This document shows, in pieces, positions 24,297-33,924 of a DNA stretch of 33,924 nucleotides. This stretch comes from Candidatus Accumulibacter regalis (GTDB lineage Bacteria; Pseudomonadota; Gammaproteobacteria; Burkholderiales; Rhodocyclaceae): NCBI GenBank assembly GCA_000585075.1, contig JEMY01000041.1:1-33924 (forward strand). The letters are read 5' to 3'. The translations under genes and the position numbers were made by a program. The notes below the pieces were generated by a model. The model saw only the letters and a list, made by a program, of their open reading frames with translations. It did no database searches and was not told the DNA's origin. How positions within the stretch are numbered: position 1 is the first letter of the stretch; the number at the start of each line of letters is the position of its first letter.

Positions 24297-25233
24297 CGCG
24301 CGAAATTATACGCTCAGGCCAGGCCGCACCGATCGGCCGCGACATGCGAGGCCCTCCCGTGTTCGCCGGAGGAGGGTCGGGACTATCAAGTTTTCCCGTG
24401 CGCCGGCCGTTAATGTCGAATATCGAGCGCCATTGACCTGCCCCATGCCGAACCAGGCGCTCGCCGAGAAACGGAGAAGACACCATGCTCGGCGCATCGA
24501 TCAACTGGTCGACGAGCGTGACCTGCGCCTGCACGGCAGCGGTCTCGGGCAGCTGCGGCTGCACGCTGGCGAAAGCGCCGGTGTCGATCTTGCCGTAGAG
24601 CGCTGCCGGCACCACCACCTGCACGCGCAGCGGATCGACCTTGGCCACCCGGAACAGCGGCTTTTCTTCGACCCGCTCGCCGACCGAGAGATAGCGCTCG
24701 GCGACGACGCCGTCGAAGGGGCTACGGATGCTGCGCTGCGCGAGTTGGGCCTCGGCCAGGCCAAGCTCGCGCAGCGCCACCCGTTTCTGTTCGCGGGCCT
24801 GCACCAGCCGCTGCTCGGCCACCTCGTATTCTGTGCGGACTTGATCGAGCGCCTGCTCCGAAATGAATTTCTTCTCGAGCAGGCCTTGGGTACGCTCCAG
24901 TTTCTGGCGCGCGAAGGCGACGTTGGAACGTGCCGCCTGCTCGTCGGCCTCGGCCCTGGCGCGACTGCTGGCAACGCCGACGGCGGCGCGCTCGACGTCG
25001 CCACGCAGCAGAGCCAGCACCTGTCCCTTGCTCACCCGGTCGCCGCGTTCGACCTGGATCGCCTCGATCACCCCGATCACCGGCGAGCCCACCTCGGCGA
25101 CCTGCTCGGGCTCGATCAGGCACCCCAGCGGCGGGGCGGCGAGCGCCTCGCCGCTACCGACGGCGACGACGGCAAGCGAGGTCGCCAGGCCGCCGAGCAC
25201 ACGGGGTAGAACAACGCCAACCTCGATCTTCAT
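24211..25233 (-). CDS. HlyD/RND-type periplasmic adaptor with disrupted C-terminus
   Basis: Residues 1-249 look like a small periplasmic adaptor of tripartite exporters. They comprise a signal peptide (about 1-33), a lipoyl half-motif (VGSPVIGVIEAIQVERGDRVSKGQVLA), a long coiled coil (SSRARAEADEQAARSNVAFARQKLERTQ onward, about residues 75-150), the second lipoyl half (RSPFDGVVAERYLSVGERV) and a beta-barrel start. At about position 24487, after VTLVDQLIDAPS, the family sequence stops. The final 90 or so residues are low-complexity read-through rich in Arg, Ser and Pro that runs across the pssA promoter and overlaps pssA by 86 bp in another frame. The last barrel and membrane-proximal strands are therefore missing. 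ATG 25233 is preferred, with AGGAG upstream. It is probably non-functional or impaired. Confidence 0.7.
   Translation of the reverse strand: MKIEVGVVLPRVLGGLATSLAVVAVGSGEALAAPPLGCLIEPEQVAEVGSPVIGVIEAIQVERGDRVSKGQVLALLRGDVERAAVGVASSRARAEADEQAARSNVAFARQKLERTQGLLEKKFISEQALDQVRTEYEVAEQRLVQAREQKRVALRELGLAEAQLAQRSIRSPFDGVVAERYLSVGERVEEKPLFRVAKVDPLRVQVVVPAALYGKIDTGAFASVQPQLPETAAVQAQVTLVDQLIDAPSMVSSPFLGERLVRHGAGQWRSIFDINGRRTGKLDSPDPPPANTGGPRMSRPIGAAWPERIISRGEEESRTSFQDRHLPCGSATAARPSAQA
24305..24310 (-). promoter_or_regulatory. Perfect TATAAT -10 hexamer just upstream of pssA
   Basis: The minus strand reads TATAAT about 9 bases before the nominal GTG of pssA (position accurate to a base or so). The -35 region 17 bp further upstream is not close to TTGACA. 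If used, the transcript would begin at or almost at the GTG, implying a leaderless message or a start inside the annotated frame. Confidence 0.4.
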
Positions 25234-25264
25234 TGTTTTCATCTCCTGTTCCATCACCACGAGA

Positions 25265-27037
25265 TCACCGGCCGAGGCCGGTCCACCCCCAAAACGTCAA
25301 TCCCAGCCACTCGCTCAGCCGATGCGTCGCGATCCAGCCCAGGCGCCGCGTTCCGGAGTCGATCTTGGCGACCCCCTGCAAACCCGGGTGCAGTCCGGCG
25401 GGCGGCTTGTCGAAGGACGCTTCGACTTCGAAGACGTTGCGCCCTTCGCGGGTCTGCGCCACCGGCGTGATGCGGCTGACGATGAACTCAAGGCGCTCGC
25501 CCGGCAGCGCCGAGAGCGCTAGCTGGCCGCGCTGAGCGAGGGCGACCGCTCCGATATGGCGCTCGTCCACGTCGATGACCAGCCGGAAAGCCGCGCGCGG
25601 AGCGAGCGTCAACAGCACCTCGCCGCGCTGCACCGGCGCGCCGAGCGATTGCGAAAGGTCACCCTTGACGACCAGGCCGTCGATCGGTGCGGCAAGCTGG
25701 GTACGCGCGAGCTGCTCGCGTGCCAGTTCGAGTTGGGCGGCGGTTTCGCTGGCGCGCGCTTGCGCCAGCGCATACTGGGTGCGATCGCCACGGGCCAGGG
25801 CGCCGGCGGCGCTGTTCTGGTGCTGATTGAGCTCGGCCTCCCACTTGCGGTTCTCCAGCTGGAGGTCTTGCTGCGCGAGTTCGACGAGCAGCTGTCCGGC
25901 CTTGACCGTGTCGCCCGGGCGCACGTGGGCGGCGTGCAGGTAGCCGTCAGTGGGGGCGACGACGACGCGCTCGACTTCGCCTTCGAGACGTGCCGGCGCG
26001 CCAATGCGGTAGTCGTAGGGCATCAGCGCGAGAAGGACGGCGGCGGCAAGTGCGGCGAACCACGCCAGACGCCGACTGCGCTGGCTTCGCCCGCCCCACC
26101 AGGCGTGCAGGTGGTCGGCGGCGCGCGCCGACCAGGGGTGCTCGGCGCGTTGCTTGAGGGCAAGCAGCGGGGCCAGCCGGCTGGCGAGATCTTCGATGAC
26201 ACCCAGCTCGTCGACGGCGACCGGGCGCTCACGCTCGAAACACAGGCTACCGATGGCTTCGCCGGCACCGATCAGCGGCACGCTGAGCACGCTGCCCGGG
26301 CCTTGAGCGGCGAGCGTGGCGTGCGCCCGGACGAGGCGTGGCGGGACCTCGGCGGCGAGCGGGTAGGCGATCGCTACGCCCTGGTCGATGCCTTCCTGCA
26401 TGGCAGCGGCCAGCGCCTGGCTGAGACCCTGGCGGCGACCGAACTCGGCGCCATGCGACAGGGCAGTGAGCTTCAGACCAGTGCGCTGGATCAATCCGAG
26501 GCTGACGCGGTCGAAGCCGAGGCTGCTGGCAAGCTCGCTGCACAGCGCGCTGGCGGCCTGATCGAGAGACTGCCTTCCGAGCAGCGGCAGCTGCAGTTGC
26601 AGCAAGCGGTTTCCGGCGCTCGGAGTGGCCACGCCAGCGGCCTCCTGCAAGGCCACAAGCAAGGCCACGGCCGCCTTTTCGACTTCGCCGAGCAGTACCT
26701 GATCGGTTTCTGCCGGCCCGGGCTGGACGGCGACAGCGAGGACGCCGAGTGCGCTCTGAGCGTGCACCAGCGGCAGGGCAACGATGCGCCCGGGTTCGCC
26801 ACCGGCGCCGCCGCCGACCGGTGGCGTAAGTACGAGCGGTTGAGCGCGTCGGGTAACCACCCGCGCCGCCGCCAGCAACGAAACACTGGCTGCATCGCCG
26901 ACCGGCCAACGCGCAGCTTCCTGCTGCGCCCCACCGGTAGCCAGCAGAACGAGCGCCGATTGGACGCGCGGGTCACTCTCGCAGTAGCCGTGCAGCCAGC
27001 GTTGCGCCGGGTTGGATTGAGTTGTGGTTTCGCTCAT
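25265..27037 (-). CDS. GAF-domain HlyD-type membrane fusion protein
   Basis: The 590-residue protein has an unusual architecture for an adaptor. A long cytoplasmic N-terminus contains a GAF-like domain (about residues 155-295, FDRVSLGLIQR to GEAIGSLCFERERPV). One membrane helix follows (about 323-341, RRLAWFAALAAAVLLALMPY), then a periplasmic HlyD module with lipoyl halves (PTDGYLHAAHVRPGDTVKAGQLLVEL and AAPIDGLVVKGDL), a short coiled coil and a beta-barrel. It would link a cytoplasmic small-molecule or redox sensor to an export complex. ATG 27037 is chosen over an in-frame GTG at 27055. It is followed after 31 bp by the small adaptor gene, and no ABC ATPase, RND pump or TolC gene is nearby. 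Confidence 0.85.
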   Translation of the reverse strand: MSETTTQSNPAQRWLHGYCESDPRVQSALVLLATGGAQQEAARWPVGDAASVSLLAAARVVTRRAQPLVLTPPVGGGAGGEPGRIVALPLVHAQSALGVLAVAVQPGPAETDQVLLGEVEKAAVALLVALQEAAGVATPSAGNRLLQLQLPLLGRQSLDQAASALCSELASSLGFDRVSLGLIQRTGLKLTALSHGAEFGRRQGLSQALAAAMQEGIDQGVAIAYPLAAEVPPRLVRAHATLAAQGPGSVLSVPLIGAGEAIGSLCFERERPVAVDELGVIEDLASRLAPLLALKQRAEHPWSARAADHLHAWWGGRSQRSRRLAWFAALAAAVLLALMPYDYRIGAPARLEGEVERVVVAPTDGYLHAAHVRPGDTVKAGQLLVELAQQDLQLENRKWEAELNQHQNSAAGALARGDRTQYALAQARASETAAQLELAREQLARTQLAAPIDGLVVKGDLSQSLGAPVQRGEVLLTLAPRAAFRLVIDVDERHIGAVALAQRGQLALSALPGERLEFIVSRITPVAQTREGRNVFEVEASFDKPPAGLHPGLQGVAKIDSGTRRLGWIATHRLSEWLGLTFWGWTGLGR

Positions 27038-27227
27038 TCTGGTGGCATCTGCCACTACACCATGGATCGCAAGAAAGGGCCTTCGCCCGCGAATCCGCGG
27101 CGCTGAAGACCATCAGGCCGGGGAGCCATCAGTCTATAGCGGCACAAAGTACCCGCTTCTTTAGAGTGGAGTTCGTTGCGTGGTGACTTCGGTCTGGCTG
27201 GCGAATGCTGCCGAATCGGGCTCGCTC

Positions 27228-27264
27228 GGGAAAACCCTGGCCGCGGCCCCGGCGGCGGGCCAGG
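27228..27264 (-). terminator. Possible terminator after the REC-GGDEF-EAL gene
   Basis: On the minus strand CCTGGCC (27264-27258) pairs with GGCCAGG (27242-27236), with a GC-rich internal region, just 3 bp after the stop codon of the upstream gene, followed by GTTTTCCC. The T-run is short, so termination may be partial. The rest of the 230-bp gap (27038-27267) shows no gene. Confidence 0.4.
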
Positions 27265-27267
27265 ACC

Positions 27268-29145
27268 TCAGGCGCCAGCTGCGGAAGCAGGCTCCAGGAG
27301 CGGTAGCTGATCGACGAGCAGCAGCGCAGCGAAGTCCCTGGCGGAAAGTGGCCGGCTGTAGAGGTAGCCCTGACACTCGTCGCAACCGAGATGGCGCAGG
27401 AACGCAAGCTCCGGGGTTCTTTCGACGCCTTCGGCGACCACACGCAAGTGTAGACTGTGGGCCATGGCGATGATCGCGGTGACAATCGCCGCGTTGTCCT
27501 TGTCGCCATCGACGTTGGCGATCAGGGAACGATCGATCTTCATCTCGTCGATCGGGAAGCGCTTGAGGTAGCTCAACGACGAATAGCCGGTGCCGAAGTC
27601 ATCAACGGACAGCGCTACACCGCCACTCTTGATCTCGTCGAGTGTGCTGATGTTCTCCTGCGCGTTGTCCATGATCGCGCTCTCGGTGATCTCCACGCAG
27701 AGATGGCGGGCGTCCAGCTGAGCGCCCGCTAGCGCGTCGCGTATTCCCTGCACCAAGCCGCGCTGCCGGAACTGATGGCTGGAAACGTTGATCGAAACCC
27801 GCGGCAGTTTGCGTCCGGCGGCCTGCCAGATCTGCAGCTGCCGGCAAGCGGTATTCAGCACCCATGTGCCAAGCGGCATGATCAGCCCGGTGTCCTCGGC
27901 CAGCGGAATGAAGCTGGCCGGACCGACGATACCGTGCTGCGGGTGGCGCCAGCGCAGCAAGGCTTCGGCGCCGACCATTCGATTGGTCTTCAGGTCCACC
28001 TTGGGCTGGTAGAAAAGCGCCAGCTCATCGCGCTCGATGGCCCGGCGCAGATCGGTCTCGAGACTCAGCCGCTCGCGCGAGCGGGCGTTCAACTGGCGCG
28101 AGAAGAAGCGATAGCTGCCGCGGCGATCCACTTTCGCGTGCCGCATGGCGACCCCCGCAGCCTTCAACACGGTATCGCGCGCGGTGCCGTCCGCCGGAAA
28201 AAGAGCGACGCCGATGCAGCAGGTGACAAAAAGCTCCTGCCGACCGATCGACAAGGGTAGCGCGACGACGTCGAGAATTCGCTGCGCGACGGCGCCCGCG
28301 ACGTCGCTTTTCACGACGCCGGGAAGCAACACCGTGAATTCGTCGCCCCCCATCCGCGAAAGCAAGGGTTGCAGGCCTTCAGCCGTCGTGCGCGCAACGA
28401 TGTCGCTGTCGCGCAGCGATTCATCGAGGCGCTGTGCGATCGCGCGCAAGACCCGGTCGCCGACCCCCGGCCCAAGCGCTTCGTTGATGTGCTTGAAACG
28501 GTCCAGGCCGATCTGCAACACGGCACCCGCAGTACCATAGCGCCGCGAAAATCGGATCGTCCAATCCAGGCGATCGAGGAAGCGCTCGCGATTCGACAGG
28601 CCGGTCAGCACGTCGTAGTACGCGAGTTGATCCTGGTAGGCCTTGGCGGCCAGCGTATTGCGCAAGCGCAACACCAGTTCGCTCGGGTCGACCGGCTTGG
28701 CAAGAAAGTCGGTTGCGCCCAGCTTCAAGGCCTCGAGTTTGGTCGCAGCGTCGGCCGCTGCGGTGAGCATGATCACCGGAATACGCTTGAGGGTGGGGTC
28801 GGCCTGCATCCGCGAAAGGATTTCGAAGCCATTTACCTCCGGCATGTGGAGGTCGAGCAGCAACACATCGGGCCGCTCGTTATGCAGCAGGTCGAAAGCT
28901 TCTGGAGATTGGGTGGTCGAGACGAAACTCTGGTAGCCGACATCCTCGAGAAAAGCCTGCAGCATCTCGATGCTGATGTCCTCGTCGTCAACGAGCATGA
29001 TCTTGGCTGCCTTGCTCGACGCGCCACCGTCATTGGCATCAGGCAGCGCCAGCTCCGCATCTGGCAGACCACTCAGTACCACGCTCTCGCTGGCGGCAGC
29101 TTCCCAATCCACCTGCTGTGCCAAGTCCTTCGGAAGCTTGTTCAT
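27268..29145 (-). CDS. Response regulator with GGDEF and EAL domains (c-di-GMP turnover)
   Basis: The 625-residue cytoplasmic protein has a receiver domain (about residues 47-165; phosphoacceptor Asp98 in LLLDLHMPE, Lys150 in LAKPVDP), a GGDEF domain with intact GGDEF at 266-270, and an EAL domain with intact EAL at 394-396 and the DDFGTGYSSLSYL and KIDRS loops. No RxxD inhibitory site precedes GGDEF; instead there is an 11-residue insert after DIVAR. Both catalytic motifs look intact, so it could make or degrade c-di-GMP; EAL integrity suggests at least phosphodiesterase ability. It lies between a hybrid kinase and an export adaptor on the same strand, so the kinase next door is its likely phosphodonor. 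Confidence 0.92.
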   Translation of the reverse strand: MNKLPKDLAQQVDWEAAASESVVLSGLPDAELALPDANDGGASSKAAKIMLVDDEDISIEMLQAFLEDVGYQSFVSTTQSPEAFDLLHNERPDVLLLDLHMPEVNGFEILSRMQADPTLKRIPVIMLTAAADAATKLEALKLGATDFLAKPVDPSELVLRLRNTLAAKAYQDQLAYYDVLTGLSNRERFLDRLDWTIRFSRRYGTAGAVLQIGLDRFKHINEALGPGVGDRVLRAIAQRLDESLRDSDIVARTTAEGLQPLLSRMGGDEFTVLLPGVVKSDVAGAVAQRILDVVALPLSIGRQELFVTCCIGVALFPADGTARDTVLKAAGVAMRHAKVDRRGSYRFFSRQLNARSRERLSLETDLRRAIERDELALFYQPKVDLKTNRMVGAEALLRWRHPQHGIVGPASFIPLAEDTGLIMPLGTWVLNTACRQLQIWQAAGRKLPRVSINVSSHQFRQRGLVQGIRDALAGAQLDARHLCVEITESAIMDNAQENISTLDEIKSGGVALSVDDFGTGYSSLSYLKRFPIDEMKIDRSLIANVDGDKDNAAIVTAIIAMAHSLHLRVVAEGVERTPELAFLRHLGCDECQGYLYSRPLSARDFAALLLVDQLPLLEPASAAGA

Positions 29146-29326
29146 TTACGACCATCCTGGTTCAGATGTAGGCGCGCCCACCGCGGCGATGGCGACACTT
29201 GACGCGCTTCAGCGACAGCGACCAGCATACCATTAACCCTGTACGCGTTGCGGCCAGAGAGAGGAGCAGGAACTTCGCGCCCGCGCGCAGCGCCGGTTGC
29301 TCGATCGTCATCTCCCGCCCCTGCAC

Positions 29327-31816
<2,490 letters not shown>

Positions 31817-31817
31817 C

Positions 31818-33924
31818 TTAGCTCCCAGGCGCCAGCGGGCGGGCAGCGTTGCCGGATGGCGCGGATTCGTCGGGCGCGACGGGATCGGCAACCGCAAACG
31901 GACCTTCGCCACCCTCGCCATCGCCAACCAGCGATTCAAGCGAATCGTCGTCGTCATCGTCGTCATAGCCGTCGCCACCCACCCCACCCTGCTGCCGGGC
32001 AAGCACCGGGAAGGGGTCGAGGACACGCCACGCGGGCATCGACGAGAGCATGGCAGTGACCAGCACGCCGCCGCGAATCAGCCAGGCCACGTAGCCGACC
32101 GACAGCCCGGAACTGACCGCCACTGCCGAGTTCAGCGCATATTTCTCGAAGGACACCCCTTCTTTGACGCTCTCGCGCAAGTCGTCGAGGTCGCGAGCGA
32201 AGGCTTCGGCCTTGCCGGCAGCGCCTGAACCCGCCTGAGCGAGCCCGGACAAGCCGAGTGACGAGCTGGCGGGATGGGCACTGAAATCGACGAACTGAGG
32301 AAATTCTGCACTCATCCAGTCGGGTACGACGGCCATCCGATAGTTGGCCGCGAGCGCCGAGTGGCGCGTACTGTCGACGACGACGGCAGTTGCCGAGGCG
32401 TCCGTTGCCGGCCCGGACGAACGGTTGGCAACCAGACTCGTCGGCAGGGAATAGCCAACCGTCAGGATCTGGTCGAGGGTAAGCGTGCTGGCAGGCGCAG
32501 CGCCGCCGTCAACGCTGCCCGCCGACGCTTCGGGCCCGGCCGCCTGGGCGGACGGCGCAGCGACGGCCGACGCCGGCACCTGATAGCCGCCGCGGGCGCC
32601 GACCGTGTTCGCGTCGCCGGCGCCGGCGATGCTGCTGCTGATCGGCGTGCGCCGGGCGCTGATCGTCTGGGTCCCGCTAACCGGCGCTGCTTCACCGTCG
32701 TCGACGGTGGCGGCAAGCGTCAGGTCGCCGCTGTAACTCGCATTCGGAACAAAGCGGACGCCCGCCAGGAGGCCATTGACGTCGGCGATCGGCCCGCTGG
32801 CGAACCAGGTACCGGTCGCCGCGTCGTAGCTCGCGCGCAGGCTTCCGGATTCGCTGCTGCTCAAGCTCCCGGCCGCCGGGTCAGACAGGGTGAGCGTCAC
32901 CGACACGCGGCTGCTATCCACGTCGCTGACCACCATGCCGCCCAGATCGAGCGCGTTGTTCGGCAGGTAAGTATGCGACCTGGTCAAGCCGATCACCCGC
33001 GGCGAGTCGGCAACCGGCGCAAGCGCGAGACGAACCGTCACCGGCGCGCTGACCGCATTCTGCGCGTCGATTGCCTGATAGGCGAACGCGGTAACGCCAT
33101 TCCAGTCGGCCGCTGGCCGAAAATGCAGGGTCAACGCGTTAGCGGTGGCGAGGTAGGGCACGCCAGTCAGGGCAGGCACGCTGGCCGCGGCGTCCAGATA
33201 CAGGTTGCCGCCAGGCACCGGCAGCGACAGCAGGCGGAAGCTGGCGATAAGCCCATCGACATCGGCAGCGCTGAGCGCAATCACCAGCGGCTGGTCTTCG
33301 CTGCCGTTGGCGTTCACCGCGAACGCGGTCGGTACGTCGTTGCTGCCGACGATCACGATGCTGATCGACAGGCTGGTGCCGTCGATACTGCTGACGACGA
33401 AGCTGTCGGCCAGGAGCTGCCCGCCGGCCAGCGCCTGCACTGCCGCCTGTTCGTTGTCTAGCGTATAGGTCCAGTCGCCAGCCGCACTTAGCGAGAAGAC
33501 ACCGTGGCCATTCGCCGAACCCCCGCTGGCGGCCACAAAGGCCGCCTCGCCGACATCGGCGTCGCTGATCGACAGCCGGCCGCCAGTGACGAGGACGCCG
33601 TCCTCGCTCACCGTACCGCTGGTGACGCCGGAAATCAGCGCCACATCGTTGATGTTGGCCACCGCCGCGGTCTGAGCGCTGCTCAGCGGACCTTCCGGCG
33701 TACCCTGGGCATCGAGGTAACTGACCTGCACGCTGATCCGGGTGCCCACGTCGGCGTCGCCCAGGGTGTAGCTCGAAGCACTGGCACCGGTGATCTCAAC
33801 GCCGTCGCGCAGCCAGCGATAGCTGAAGCTGCCGAGGCCGTCGGCGTCGCTGATCGCGGAAACGTCGACGGTCAGCGTCTGGTCTTCGGTCGGCGTGCCG
33901 GTGATGCCCGGTATCCCGGCCGGG
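31818..33924 (-). CDS. Giant Ig/cadherin-like repeat surface protein, C-terminal part (start beyond window)
   Basis: The frame is open to the right edge; about 701 C-terminal residues are visible. They begin inside an Ig-like repeat (TEDQTLTVD...[14 protein letters not shown]...YTLGDADVG). Cadherin/VCBS-like repeats follow ([71 protein letters not shown]), then an alanine/serine-rich linker. The end is not a typical type I secretion signal: an amphipathic stretch ([25 protein letters not shown]) leads into one hydrophobic segment ([26 protein letters not shown], about residues 595-620), then a DDDDDDD acidic run and a Pro/Ala/Ser tail. This suggests membrane retention. Probably an adhesin or surface matrix protein; exact function unknown. 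Confidence 0.8.
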   Translation of the reverse strand, partial: PAGIPGITGTPTEDQTLTVDVSAISDADGLGSFSYRWLRDGVEITGASASSYTLGDADVGTRISVQVSYLDAQGTPEGPLSSAQTAAVANINDVALISGVTSGTVSEDGVLVTGGRLSISDADVGEAAFVAASGGSANGHGVFSLSAAGDWTYTLDNEQAAVQALAGGQLLADSFVVSSIDGTSLSISIVIVGSNDVPTAFAVNANGSEDQPLVIALSAADVDGLIASFRLLSLPVPGGNLYLDAAASVPALTGVPYLATANALTLHFRPAADWNGVTAFAYQAIDAQNAVSAPVTVRLALAPVADSPRVIGLTRSHTYLPNNALDLGGMVVSDVDSSRVSVTLTLSDPAAGSLSSSESGSLRASYDAATGTWFASGPIADVNGLLAGVRFVPNASYSGDLTLAATVDDGEAAPVSGTQTISARRTPISSSIAGAGDANTVGARGGYQVPASAVAAPSAQAAGPEASAGSVDGGAAPASTLTLDQILTVGYSLPTSLVANRSSGPATDASATAVVVDSTRHSALAANYRMAVVPDWMSAEFPQFVDFSAHPASSSLGLSGLAQAGSGAAGKAEAFARDLDDLRESVKEGVSFEKYALNSAVAVSSGLSVGYVAWLIRGGVLVTAMLSSMPAWRVLDPFPVLARQQGGVGGDGYDDDDDDDSLESLVGDGEGGEGPFAVADPVAPDESAPSGNAARPLAPGS
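31945..31966. repeat. Triplet repeat encoding the acidic run
   Basis: A TCG/TCA triplet array encodes the consecutive aspartates near the C-terminus of the giant protein. Triplet slippage here would change acidic-tail length without breaking the frame. Confidence 0.6.

Noticed and set aside
29146-29326. Small gene or RNA between the REC-GGDEF-EAL gene and the hybrid kinase
   Set aside because: Only 181 bp, with no start plus ribosome site and no strong hairpin with a T-run.

Overview
The window is GC-rich, tightly packed bacterial DNA. Gene content and order point to a betaproteobacterium, most likely Rhodocyclales (an Accumulibacter- or Azoarcus-like organism). This rests on the Ralstonia-type hup/hyp/hox order, a complete System I cytochrome c maturation operon, a NapC/NirT plus c552-type cytochrome pair, and a giant Ig/cadherin-repeat protein beside c-di-GMP signalling genes. 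The taxon is inferred from recognised families, not from a marker gene.

Region 1 (1-825) holds the C-terminal catalytic part of a tyrosine recombinase that has lost its N-terminus, a perfect 24-bp tandem duplication and a short AT-rich junction. Region 2 (826-13800, minus strand) reads, in transcription order, hupK-hypA-hypB-hypF-hypC-hypD-hypE-hypX-hoxA-hoxB-hoxC. This is a full NiFe(CN)2(CO) cofactor assembly set, including HypX for aerobic CO-ligand synthesis, followed by an NtrC-type regulator and a sensory (regulatory) [NiFe] hydrogenase. Most genes overlap by 4 bp or nearly abut. The partner kinase gene (hoxJ/hupT) expected after hoxC is absent and the recombinase remnant lies there instead. 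No catalytic hydrogenase genes lie upstream of hupK.

Region 3 (13940-22785, plus strand) is divergent from region 2: ccmABCDEFGHI, then a tetraheme NapC/NirT-type quinol dehydrogenase and a periplasmic c-type cytochrome with one CX2CH and one CX3CH motif. One FNR/ANR-like box sits in the 139-bp divergent hupK/ccmA region, placed about -41 from a plausible -10 element on each side. A second, weaker box lies at the matching position upstream of the NapC-type gene. This suggests oxygen-responsive co-regulation of hydrogenase maturation, heme attachment and two cytochromes. A strong bidirectional terminator closes the region.

Region 4 (22866-33924, minus strand) reads, in transcription order: a giant Ig/cadherin-repeat surface protein with a C-terminal membrane segment (its start lies beyond the right edge), a hybrid histidine kinase, a REC-GGDEF-EAL protein, a GAF-containing HlyD-type adaptor, a small HlyD-type adaptor whose C-terminus is lost, and then pssA (phosphatidylserine synthase). 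The first five look like a surface-protein, signalling and export locus. The break in the small adaptor suggests the distal part of that locus was deleted or moved. No gene-free stretch exceeds 300 bases, and no tRNA, rRNA, CRISPR array or intact insertion sequence was seen.
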